Source: an uncultured Candidatus Saccharibacteria bacterium
GTDB lineage: Bacteria > Patescibacteriota > Saccharimonadia > Saccharimonadales > Saccharimonadaceae
Assembly: GCA_949063825.1 (NCBI GenBank)
Contig: CARSRA010000015.1
Location: forward strand, 1 to 20,280
Direction of reading: 5' to 3'
Length of the DNA: 20,280 nt
Position 1 is the stretch's first letter. Each line of letters opens with the position of its first letter. The notes beneath the pieces are model-generated. The model did no database searches and had not been told where the DNA came from. It saw nothing but the letters and a program-made list of their open reading frames with translations. Shown here one piece after another: positions 1 through 7,242 of the stretch. The position numbers and the translations under genes are program-made.

Positions 1-2465
1 ATGCTATCCTTGCGGATAGTTTTGCGGTAGCTAGAGAGGCTTCTAGGCGTATCCTCGGTATGCGTCCGTTTGATGTTCAACTGATTGGAGGTATGGTATT
101 ACACGAGGGTAATGTCGCCGAAATGAAGACCGGTGAAGGTAAAACCTTAGTCGCAATGCTACCAGCCTATCTCAACGCTCTGACTGGTCGCGGCGTACAT
201 GTCGTAACTGTCAATGATTATCTCGCGCAGCGCGATGCGGGCTGGAATGCTCCAGTCTATCATTTCCTAGGATTGAGTGTCGGCGTGATTATTAATCAAG
301 CTAGCTTCGTATATGATCCGGAATTTGAAAATACCGAGCACGAAGATGAACGTTTCCGCCATCTAAAACCAGCCACCCGTAAAGAAGCCTATGCAGCCAA
401 TATTACTTATGGCACAAATAATGAATTTGGGTTTGATTACCTGCGTGATAACATGGTCGATGATCCAAAGTACCTACGTCAGCGCGAATTAAATTTCGCG
501 ATCGTAGACGAGGTAGATTCAATCCTGATTGATGAAGCTCGTACACCGCTCATCATTTCGGCTCCAGCTGGTGAAAATCCTGATCTATACTACAAATTTG
601 CACGCATTGCAGCGGAACTCGGCGAAGATGATTATGTTTTCGACGAAAAACGTCGCAGCGTAGCATTGACCGATGATGGCGTAGAAAAAGTCCAAGATCT
701 GCTCGGCATTAAAAACCTTTATTCCACTAAACATAATCGTCATGTTTATCATGTTGAGCAAGCCTTGCGAGCGCAAGTCATTTTCAAGCGCGACAAGGAT
801 TATGTAGTAACTAATTCTGGCGATGTAGTGATCGTCGACGAGCACACTGGTCGCCTCATGCAGGGGCGCCGATATAACGAAGGTCTACATCAAGCAATTG
901 AGGCTAAAGAAGGCGTAGCAGTAAAACAAGAGTCGATGACGCTAGCGACGATCTCATTCCAAAATTTCTTCCGACTTTATCATAAGTTATCCGGTATGAC
1001 TGGTACCGCTTTTACCGAGGCCGAGGAATTCCAACAAATCTACTCACTCGATGTGATCCAAATCCCACCAAACAAACCAATCCAGCGTGTCGATAAGGAT
1101 GATTTAATTTACAAGACGGAGGCTGGAAAGCTAAAAGCAATTGCCGCTGAAATCAAAAAATATCATGAAAAAGGCCAGCCGGTATTAGTCGGATCTGGTA
1201 GCATCGCCAATAACGAGCGGATTGCAAAATATCTTGATTCACAGGGTATTAAATACGAATTACTCAACGCAAAAAACAACGAGCGTGAAGCTGCGATCGT
1301 CGAAAAGGCTGGTGAAAAAGGCGCCGTAACGCTAGCAACCAACCTAGCTGGCCGCGGTACCGATATCAAGCTTGGCGAAGGCGTCAAAGAGCTTGGTGGA
1401 CTAGTAGTAATTGGCTCAGAACGACACGACTCCAGGCGGGTTGATAACCAGCTACGCGGTCGTGGTGGTCGTCAAGGCGACCCTGGTACTACCCAGTTTT
1501 TCGTTAGTTGTGAAGATGATTTAATGCGCATCTTCCAGGGTGATCGTATTGCTATGCTAATGGATCGTCTTGGCGTTGACGAAAATACTCCAATTCAAAA
1601 CAAGGGAGTATCCAAAACTCTCGAAGCAGCTCAAAAGCGTATCGAAGGTTTCAACTTTGACTCACGCAAAAATGTCGTGCAATACGACAACGTGATCAAT
1701 CGCCATCGTAAGGTCGTCTATACAATGCGGCGTAAAATCCTCGACGGAAAAGATATCCACGATGAAATTCAGCGTCTGATGAAAAACATTGCCGAAGACC
1801 TCGGGAAAGATAGCTCAAGAATCAATTCTCATTTTGTCGAAGATTTGCAATCGGTAATCCAAATCAGTAGTGATCGTGCAGAAGCAATCGGTAAAATGCG
1901 CAAAGAGAAAGATCGTGTCAACGCAATTTTAGAAGAAATTGAGCGACACTACGAAGAAAAAGAAAGCGAGATCGGCGAAGAAATCATCGCTCAAGCTGAA
2001 CGTAAAGTATACTTACAGGTACTCGACATTCTTTGGATGCAGCATCTCGAAAATATGCAACATCTGCGTGAGGGTATTCATTGGCGCAGCGTTGGTCAGC
2101 GTGACCCGTTGGTCGAATATCGCAGCGAATCACAAAAACTATTCAACGGTCTCGAAAAGAATCTACGCGAAGAAGTGATACGCATCATGTTAAGTCTTCA
2201 TAAGCAAGAAATCGAACGCAAGCAAAACGAAGAATACGAATCTGAGCTTACCAAGATGGCAGAAAGTGCCACTGAAAAAGGTGTCAACGAAATTTCAGCT
2301 GGTGAAAAAAATCTCGACAAAGAATTCTCCGAAGATAAAACCGCCGAAGAATCCAATAAAACAAAACCGGTCACAGGGGCTAGTTCAGACAATCAAAAAC
2401 GCAACGCTAGTCGTAAGGCTAAGAAAAAACAACGCCAAAATCGCAAGAAAGGAAAACAGCGATAA
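1..2465 (+). CDS. secA: Preprotein translocase ATPase SecA (5' partial)
   Basis: SecA drives post-translational export of unfolded proteins through SecYEG at the cytoplasmic membrane by ATP hydrolysis. The reading frame is open to the left edge: the 19 codons before the first ATG (position 60) encode ILADSFAVAREASRR-type SecA sequence, so the true start lies outside the window and position 60 is an internal Met. Visible signatures are the Walker A motif TGEGKT (about nt 129-146), the DEAD-like Walker B region DEVDSILID (about nt 507-533), GRGTDIKLG (about nt 1354-1380) and RGRGGRQGDPG of the second helicase lobe (about nt 1456-1488), then the helical scaffold. The last ~60 residues are a charged, Lys/Arg-rich tail with no CxCx8CH zinc-binding motif. 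The stop codon overlaps the likely start of the next gene (ATAA at 2462-2465), implying translational coupling. Identity is certain; only the 5' end is missing. Confidence 0.97.
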   Translation, partial: AILADSFAVAREASRRILGMRPFDVQLIGGMVLHEGNVAEMKTGEGKTLVAMLPAYLNALTGRGVHVVTVNDYLAQRDAGWNAPVYHFLGLSVGVIINQASFVYDPEFENTEHEDERFRHLKPATRKEAYAANITYGTNNEFGFDYLRDNMVDDPKYLRQRELNFAIVDEVDSILIDEARTPLIISAPAGENPDLYYKFARIAAELGEDDYVFDEKRRSVALTDDGVEKVQDLLGIKNLYSTKHNRHVYHVEQALRAQVIFKRDKDYVVTNSGDVVIVDEHTGRLMQGRRYNEGLHQAIEAKEGVAVKQESMTLATISFQNFFRLYHKLSGMTGTAFTEAEEFQQIYSLDVIQIPPNKPIQRVDKDDLIYKTEAGKLKAIAAEIKKYHEKGQPVLVGSGSIANNERIAKYLDSQGIKYELLNAKNNEREAAIVEKAGEKGAVTLATNLAGRGTDIKLGEGVKELGGLVVIGSERHDSRRVDNQLRGRGGRQGDPGTTQFFVSCEDDLMRIFQGDRIAMLMDRLGVDENTPIQNKGVSKTLEAAQKRIEGFNFDSRKNVVQYDNVINRHRKVVYTMRRKILDGKDIHDEIQRLMKNIAEDLGKDSSRINSHFVEDLQSVIQISSDRAEAIGKMRKEKDRVNAILEEIERHYEEKESEIGEEIIAQAERKVYLQVLDILWMQHLENMQHLREGIHWRSVGQRDPLVEYRSESQKLFNGLEKNLREEVIRIMLSLHKQEIERKQNEEYESELTKMAESATEKGVNEISAGEKNLDKEFSEDKTAEESNKTKPVTGASSDNQKRNASRKAKKKQRQNRKKGKQR
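2448..2464 (+). promoter_or_regulatory. Ribosome binding site and putative AUA start of the M16 gene
   Basis: AAAGGA at 2448-2453 is followed 8 nt later by ATA at 2462-2464. This is the spacing expected of a Shine-Dalgarno site, and the ATA overlaps the secA TAA stop. The reading frame from here joins the conserved M16 N-terminus without a stop. It supports a non-AUG start, or a recent ATG-to-ATA change or sequencing error. Confidence 0.5.
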
Positions 2466-3736
2466 AACATTCGACTGAAGAAATCGTTTTAGCGTCAGGC
2501 GCAAAAGGACTACTGATCGATATACCTGGCGCAAGTGTAATGGATACGAAATTTCAATTTCGGGCAGGACTTCGTTACGCAAAAAAACCGGAACTCTACG
2601 AAATTTCCCACTTAGTAGAACATTTGGCATTTGGCGCTAATTCCGAGTTCAGTAACGAACAGGCTTTTGAGGCTGAATTCACTAAAAACGGCGCATACCA
2701 TAATGCTTGGACTTCGGATTTTTCTGTCTGTTACGAGAGTGAATGCGCTGATCTAGAATGGGATCGCATCATTCATTTACAGCAAGTCGCGATCGCTAGC
2801 CCACGCTTCAATAATGAAGAACTTCAAAGCGAAAAGGGCAATGTTCGTGCCGAACTAACTGGCTATATGAACGATTACAATCGCCTATTATGGCCTCGCC
2901 TTCAGCAGAGTATCGGCGAAAATATCCCTGATCTTCAAGAACGTGTCAAGACAATTTCTAATATCGAGCTCAAAGACATCCGCGAGCATTATCGTCGCAC
3001 CCATACTGCCGAAAATTTACGCTTTATTATCGCCGGAAATCTCAAACATCGCAAAAAGGAAATCCTCAAAATGTTGGAAAAATGGGAGCTAAGATCCGGT
3101 ACGAGATTTGAAATCCCGCAAGACGAACTTCACGCATCAAATCCAGTTTTGATTCGCCGTAAAGATGCTTCCAACATCACTTTCGGGTTTTCGTGGGTAG
3201 CACCGCGCAAATTAGAACTCACGGAAGTTTATGCTATGAATTTACTAAATCATATCCTGAATGGCACTACGGGTAGTCGTATTTTTGGTCAAGCACGCAA
3301 ACGCGGCTTAGTTTATGGTATGGGCAGCGATATCAGCAATGGTTGGCATAATACTTCTTGGGACTTTGACGGCGAAGTCAATACTGAAAGTGCCGAGAAA
3401 TTATTTAATTTAATCCATACTGAAATCGTTAAAGTCTTAAATGGAGATATTCGTGACGAAGATATCGCTGCGGCCAAAAGTTATGCAACCGGGCGCTATC
3501 AAATGGGCGCTCAAACCGTCGGACAAATTGCCGATTTTTATGCTGACAACTACTTTATGAATGGTATTGTCGGTAAATACGATAATATGCCGCTCGAAGT
3601 TTGGAAAATTAAGAAGGCTACCATGGTAGATTTAGCACGAGAATTCATTAGTAGTAATATTAACGCCCTAGTTGCAGTAAGCTCGACCGACAAGGCTAGC
3701 ATTCTCAGCCTCGCAGAAAGACTAAAGTTTGCATGA
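2462..3736 (+). CDS. M16-family zinc metallopeptidase, apparent AUA start
   Basis: This is an M16 (pitrilysin/insulinase/processing-peptidase type) metallopeptidase. The inverted zinc motif HLVEH lies 24-28 residues after the first ATG (2540), and a downstream AELTGYMND segment supplies the likely third zinc-ligand Glu. The C-terminal half has the usual second, non-catalytic M16 lobe. The first ATG falls inside conserved sequence: the 26 codons before it read as a typical M16 N-terminus (KHSTEEIVLASGAKG then LLIDIPGASV). No ATG, GTG or TTG exists in this frame after the stop at 2420-2422. The best start is ATA at 2462, placed 8 nt after AAAGGA (2448-2453) and overlapping the secA stop as ATAA. 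It is drawn from there (424 aa); a conventional call would begin at 2540 (398 aa). CTG at 2513 is another option. It overlaps murD by 4 nt (ATGA). The substrate is unknown. Family confidence is high, start confidence moderate. Confidence 0.85.
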   Translation: MKHSTEEIVLASGAKGLLIDIPGASVMDTKFQFRAGLRYAKKPELYEISHLVEHLAFGANSEFSNEQAFEAEFTKNGAYHNAWTSDFSVCYESECADLEWDRIIHLQQVAIASPRFNNEELQSEKGNVRAELTGYMNDYNRLLWPRLQQSIGENIPDLQERVKTISNIELKDIREHYRRTHTAENLRFIIAGNLKHRKKEILKMLEKWELRSGTRFEIPQDELHASNPVLIRRKDASNITFGFSWVAPRKLELTEVYAMNLLNHILNGTTGSRIFGQARKRGLVYGMGSDISNGWHNTSWDFDGEVNTESAEKLFNLIHTEIVKVLNGDIRDEDIAAAKSYATGRYQMGAQTVGQIADFYADNYFMNGIVGKYDNMPLEVWKIKKATMVDLAREFISSNINALVAVSSTDKASILSLAERLKFA

Positions 3737-4980
3737 AAATTGCAATCCTAGGCTACGGCAAGGAGGGCCAGTGCGCTGAAAGCTGGCTGAGTAAAAGATA
3801 CTCGTCAGCCGATTTTACGATTTTTGATCATTTCGAGATTCGTGATTTGGCTCGATTTAGGCTGGATGATTTTGATTTCATCGTCCGTACGCCTTCGGTC
3901 TCACCGCATGAAATCGCTCAAGTTGCGCCAAATGCACAGATTACTAGCGTGACTAAGCTCTTTTTTGAGCATTGTCCATGTCAAATTATCGGCATTACTG
4001 GCACCAAGGGAAAAGGCACAACCGCCAGCATGGCTCGTGATTTACTAGAAAACATTAACCAAAAAGTTTGGCTAGTTGGTAATATCGGCACACCAGCATT
4101 GGATATCCTAGATCAAATTCATAAAACGGATATCGCCATATATGAGCTAAGTAGTTTTCAGCTTTGGGATCTAGAACAATCACCACATATCGCCGTAATT
4201 CTGCGTATTGAGCCAGACCATCTTAACGTACATAATAATTATATGGACTATGTTACCGCCAAGACAAACATCGCAAAATGGCAAACTTCACAGGATTATT
4301 GTATATATTATAGTAAAAATGCGGACTCGAAGCAGATTGCCGCGGTGAGTGCAGGCCAAAAAATTACTTATCCGCTCGCTAATCCTAGCATAGCTGCGCT
4401 TGTGAACGAGCTGAATGTGGTCGGAGAACATAATAAGGAAAATGCCGAAGCCGCAATCTTGGCAACTGCCGCTGCGCTAAATATCGATCTTGATACTTTA
4501 CTAAAAAAATATTCTCCCGAAATCACCGAGGCCCTACAAAAGTTCAAGGGACTACCGCATCGTTTAGAATTTATATGCGAGAAGGATAGTGTGAAATACT
4601 ATGATGATAGTTTTTCATCGGCATTTCCAGCTATGAACGTAGCGATCGACACCTTTGCTGATCATCCGACGATCATCATTGCTGGTGGCTTAGATCGCGG
4701 TCTAGATTTAACTTCTGCAAAGCAAAAACTTTTCCATAGCCACAATATTAAAAAAGTCATTTTGATTGGGCAGACTAAGGCAAAACTAGCCGAAGGCGAA
4801 GACGAAACCAAATTTATTTTAGCTCATGACTTATTTGAAGCGGTAAGATTAGCTCAAAAAGAAGCAGAAAATTACTCAAATTCGATAGTACTGCTTTCTC
4901 CTGGTGCCGCTAGTTTTGACATGTTTCAGAACTTTGAAGAGCGTGGAAAGAAATTCCAAGAAATTGTTCTAGGTCTATAA
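3733..4980 (+). CDS. murD: UDP-N-acetylmuramoyl-L-alanine:glutamate ligase (MurD family)
   Basis: MurD adds glutamate to UDP-MurNAc-L-Ala in the cytoplasmic phase of peptidoglycan synthesis. The 415-aa protein has the Mur-ligase layout: an N-terminal Rossmann-like UDP-binding domain (MKIAILGYGKEG), an ATP loop GTKGKGTT at residues 90-97, the central HRLEF...YYDDSFSS segment, and a C-terminal domain ending in LSPGAASFDMFQNFEERG, which is diagnostic of MurD within the family. The start ATG overlaps the M16 stop (ATGA, 3733-3736), so it is the last gene of the secA-M16-murD unit, which ends at a terminator at 5018-5050. Classical MurD uses D-Glu. A MurL-type epimerase homolog 0.9 kb downstream raises the possibility that this enzyme uses L-Glu, as MurD2 does in the Xanthomonas pathway. 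Sequence alone does not settle specificity. Confidence 0.93.
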   Translation: MKIAILGYGKEGQCAESWLSKRYSSADFTIFDHFEIRDLARFRLDDFDFIVRTPSVSPHEIAQVAPNAQITSVTKLFFEHCPCQIIGITGTKGKGTTASMARDLLENINQKVWLVGNIGTPALDILDQIHKTDIAIYELSSFQLWDLEQSPHIAVILRIEPDHLNVHNNYMDYVTAKTNIAKWQTSQDYCIYYSKNADSKQIAAVSAGQKITYPLANPSIAALVNELNVVGEHNKENAEAAILATAAALNIDLDTLLKKYSPEITEALQKFKGLPHRLEFICEKDSVKYYDDSFSSAFPAMNVAIDTFADHPTIIIAGGLDRGLDLTSAKQKLFHSHNIKKVILIGQTKAKLAEGEDETKFILAHDLFEAVRLAQKEAENYSNSIVLLSPGAASFDMFQNFEERGKKFQEIVLGL

Positions 4981-5017
4981 AACCCCGTACGCACTCACAC
5001 TAAAATCCCTTGGCATC

Positions 5018-5050
5018 AAAAAACCACCCTAACCTATAGAGTGGTTTTTA
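5018..5050. terminator. Bidirectional intrinsic terminator between murD and khpA
   Basis: A 9-bp stem (5019-5027 pairing with 5041-5049, AAAAACCAC/GTGGTTTTT) encloses a 13-nt loop. A-rich sequence on the left arm and T-rich sequence on the right give a U tract in either direction, so it can end both murD (+) and the converging KH-protein gene (-). Confidence 0.8.
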
Positions 5051-5063
5051 AAATTATTTGATT

Positions 5064-5507
5064 TTAAACATCAAGATCGTCTAGATCAGCTAGCTCTGCG
5101 CGAGTTTTTGCTGCTAAGTCATCCTCTTCCTCAATCGGATCCGCATCTTCGCCAGTTTCAGCTGCTTCCGCCTCGATATCTGCTCTAGTTTCCGCTAAGT
5201 CTTGATCGGCTAGATCATCACTCGGTGCATTTGAGTGCCCCTCAGCAGGAACCTCGCCCTCATCAGTATTCACAACCTTTAAGTTATAACGAGCGCCATT
5301 TTTAGTCCCAAGAACCCGGAGCAGCGTACGAATGCTCTGTGCAGTTGCACCACGTTTGCCAATCACGCGCCCGACATCTTCTGGATCGACACTAAGACTG
5401 AGTAAGACGCCCCGCTCATCAATATCGCGCTCGACATCAACTTTATCGGGGTTGTTCACGAGAGTCTTTACGATATATTCTACAAATTGTTGGTCAATGG
5501 TTGCCAT
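5064..5507 (-). CDS. khpA: KH-domain RNA-binding protein, KhpA (YlqC) type, with acidic tail
   Basis: The protein is 147 aa. The first ~80 residues are a single type-II-like KH domain with the RNA-gripping GxxG loop as GKRG (residues 50-53, within RVIGKRGATAQ), matching the KhpA/YlqC family. In Firmicutes, KhpA pairs with KhpB (Jag/EloR) and influences cell length and division. The remaining ~65 residues are an acidic, low-complexity Glu/Asp/Ala tail that family members of 75-90 aa normally lack. The gene is monocistronic on this strand, and its 3' end converges on murD at the shared terminator. It has a Shine-Dalgarno site (GGAGA, 4 nt before ATG) and a leader of roughly 55 nt from an extended -10 at 5570-5580, unlike the leaderless genes nearby. 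No khpB/jag is visible in the window. Confidence 0.88.
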   Translation of the reverse strand: MATIDQQFVEYIVKTLVNNPDKVDVERDIDERGVLLSLSVDPEDVGRVIGKRGATAQSIRTLLRVLGTKNGARYNLKVVNTDEGEVPAEGHSNAPSDDLADQDLAETRADIEAEAAETGEDADPIEEEDDLAAKTRAELADLDDLDV

Positions 5508-5569
5508 ATGTTCTCCTGTTAAGTGGTTAATGCCAGCGCGGTATTCCGCTCATGTTTCTGGTAATTTTA

Positions 5570-5580
5570 ATTATATCACA
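5570..5580 (-). promoter_or_regulatory. Extended -10 promoter of khpA
   Basis: Read on the minus strand this is TGTGATATAAT: a TGn extension plus a perfect -10 hexamer (5570-5575). It predicts a start near 5562 and a ~55-nt leader carrying a Shine-Dalgarno site. No good -35 box is at 17 nt; TTGTCA is present at a 19-nt spacing. Confidence 0.6.
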
Positions 5581-5628
5581 ATACATAGTAACAATGACAA
5601 AAAGCGTAAAAATTTTATATAGCTCGAT

Positions 5629-5663
5629 AAAACAAAAGAGCGAACCTATTTCTAGATTCGCTC
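5629..5663 (-). terminator. Intrinsic terminator of tRNA-Val
   Basis: On the minus strand an 11-bp stem (5653-5663 with 5638-5648, one G-U pair) is closed by a GAAA tetraloop and followed by TTTTGTTTT. It lies 15 nt downstream of the tRNA 3' end. Confidence 0.85.
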
Positions 5664-5678
5664 AAAAAGACTAACACC

Positions 5679-5755
5679 TGGTGGGCGGTAGAGGAGTTGA
5701 ACCTCTGACCTCGTCTACGTCAAAGACGCGCTCTAGCCAGCTGAGCTAACCGCCC
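5679..5755 (-). tRNA. tRNA-Val (anticodon GAC), CCA encoded
   Basis: The 77-nt cloverleaf reads on the minus strand as acceptor GGGCGGT/ACCGCCC, D arm GCTC...GAGC, anticodon stem CGTCT/AGACG with loop TTGACGT (anticodon GAC, for GUC/GUU), T arm AGAGG-TTCAACT-CCTCT, discriminator A, and CCA encoded in the DNA. All stems are fully paired. It is transcribed alone, from a promoter near 5767-5775 to the GAAA-loop terminator at 5629-5663. Confidence 0.97.
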
Positions 5756-5766
5756 AGGACAACTTA

Positions 5767-5775
5767 ATTGTACCA
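5767..5775 (-). promoter_or_regulatory. Extended -10 promoter of tRNA-Val
   Basis: The minus strand reads TGGTACAAT, ending 11 nt before the tRNA 5' end. This is a TGn extension with a TACAAT hexamer. No recognisable -35 was found. Confidence 0.5.
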
Positions 5776-5864
5776 CGGATTAGACTAAAAGTATAGACCT
5801 TATCCTACAGGCACCTTCACACAGATCCGTACGAGCCGTCCTAGTCAATCATCCAGTTATACTA

Positions 5865-5870
5865 TATAAT
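5865..5870 (+). promoter_or_regulatory. -10 box of the MurL-like gene (leaderless configuration)
   Basis: TATAAT ends 7 nt before the ATG at 5878, so transcription should begin at or next to the start codon. No Shine-Dalgarno site fits in the interval. A 4/6 match to the -35 box (TAGTCA, 5842-5847) lies at 17 nt. Confidence 0.6.
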
Positions 5871-5877
5871 ATTCTTA

Positions 5878-7155
5878 ATGTTCAAATTCCTAGATTATAA
5901 TTTCAATCCCGAAACCCATCAAGCGTTTTTCCGTTATGAGGGCGTAGATGGTATTGTATTTACCGAAAAAGTCACTTTTGCATACGATCCACACTCTCCT
6001 TATGAGTATACTGGCGAAATTCTTGATCGAGCACTTTTTTTGGCTTGGATACTGATCGGGACAAGTTATTACAAGGCGCATCCGACTACCGAAGTAGAAT
6101 TGCCAGTCGAGATTGATCGTTGGCAGGCTGATTTCTTTAATCATGTTTACCAAGAGGGCCTAAGTCAATTCGCATTTGAGAACAATTTGACTCGCGCCGA
6201 TTTAGCGCATTTTCACCCCGACGATAAAGGGCCTACTGTTGAGGCGCTCACTTCCTCATTGTCGTATTCGGGCCAAGGGAACATTGTCCTACAATCAGGC
6301 GGCAAAGACAGTCTACTAGTTGGAAAGCTACTGGAAAAAGCCGGGGTCGAGTTCAGTCCATGGTATATTACAAGTTCGCCAGACCAAGATTATCCAACCG
6401 TAATTGATAGCTGGAAAACTACACCTGAAATCGCCGTGCGCGAAATTGATCTCGCGAATCTACGTCAAACCGGTGGCTTAAATGGACATGTGCCAGTGAC
6501 TTATATTAATGAAAGCTTGGCGCTGATTCAAGCAATTCTAGATCATAAAAATACCGTAATCGCAAGTATTGCCCAAGAAGGGAACGAAGCACACACGACA
6601 GTAGGTGATCTCGAGGTTAATCATCAATGGTCAAAATCTTGGTCAGCCGAGCAACTCCTTGCTGAATATACAGCTCGATATATTAGCCCTGATCTCCATA
6701 TCGGCTCACCACTTCGTAAATACAGCGAGTTACGTGTTGCTGAACTATTTATACAGAATTGTTGGATAGAATTCGGCGATAAATTCAGCTCCTGCAACCG
6801 CGCTAATTACCAGCAGGGTCACCAAAATAAAATCCTTACTTGGTGTGCGGACTGTGCGAAATGCGCTAATAGCTATTTATTGTTTTGCCCATTTTTACCA
6901 GCAGCAGAACTCCAAGCAATTTTTGGCAATGAAGAGCTTTTCACTAAAGCTAGTCTTACTAACATTTATAAAGGTCTACTTGGCATCGACGATTTCATCA
7001 AACCTTTCGAATGCGTAGGTACCGTAGATGAATTACGTAAAGCATATGAAATGCGCGGAGAGGATTATGCTGAGCTTCCATTTTCGGTACCAGCAAGCGA
7101 TTTTGATTATCTTATGGAGTATCCTATCCAAGAGTATTTCACGAAACTTCTCTAA
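5878..7155 (+). CDS. murL: MurL-like UDP-MurNAc-L-Ala-L-Glu epimerase (PP-loop family)
   Basis: The 425-aa protein matches the MurL family, whose Xanthomonas member epimerises the L-Glu of UDP-MurNAc-L-Ala-L-Glu to D-Glu in an ATP-dependent reaction. Visible features are a PP-loop ATP-binding motif SGGKDS at residues 140-145, a downstream GHVPVT segment (203-208), the characteristic NHQWSKS motif at 248-254, and a Cys cluster (C306, then WCxxCxKC at 322-329) probably structural or metal-binding. The ~125 residues before the PP-loop form the family's N-terminal domain. Together with MurD at 3733-4980 this suggests D-Glu is made on the UDP-linked intermediate, not by a free glutamate racemase. 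The gene has a leaderless-type promoter (TATAAT, 7 nt before ATG) and is divergent from tRNA-Val. Assignment to the MurL family rests on motif recall; the reaction is inferred. Confidence 0.75.
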   Translation: MFKFLDYNFNPETHQAFFRYEGVDGIVFTEKVTFAYDPHSPYEYTGEILDRALFLAWILIGTSYYKAHPTTEVELPVEIDRWQADFFNHVYQEGLSQFAFENNLTRADLAHFHPDDKGPTVEALTSSLSYSGQGNIVLQSGGKDSLLVGKLLEKAGVEFSPWYITSSPDQDYPTVIDSWKTTPEIAVREIDLANLRQTGGLNGHVPVTYINESLALIQAILDHKNTVIASIAQEGNEAHTTVGDLEVNHQWSKSWSAEQLLAEYTARYISPDLHIGSPLRKYSELRVAELFIQNCWIEFGDKFSSCNRANYQQGHQNKILTWCADCAKCANSYLLFCPFLPAAELQAIFGNEELFTKASLTNIYKGLLGIDDFIKPFECVGTVDELRKAYEMRGEDYAELPFSVPASDFDYLMEYPIQEYFTKLL

Positions 7156-7169
7156 AACAGCTTATTCTA

Positions 7170-7198
7170 TTGACTTTTTAAGTTATCTGTGATATAAT
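7170..7198 (+). promoter_or_regulatory. prfB promoter P1 (consensus -35/-10)
   Basis: TTGACT (7170-7175), a 17-nt spacer ending in ATCTGTGA, and TATAAT (7193-7198). It predicts a start near 7205 and a ~38-nt leader for prfB. The spacer end and the sequence after the -10 (GATAGGG) closely match the promoter at 15908-15936. Confidence 0.75.
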
Positions 7199-7225
7199 AG
7201 AGAGATAGGGTATATTCAAAACTCA

Positions 7226-7234
7226 TGCTATAAT
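7226..7234 (+). promoter_or_regulatory. prfB promoter P2 (leaderless configuration)
   Basis: TGCTATAAT ends 8 nt before the prfB ATG. Transcripts from here would be leaderless. It lies within the leader made from P1, so prfB may be expressed from two start sites of different type. Confidence 0.55.
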
Positions 7235-7242
7235 GAATAAAT

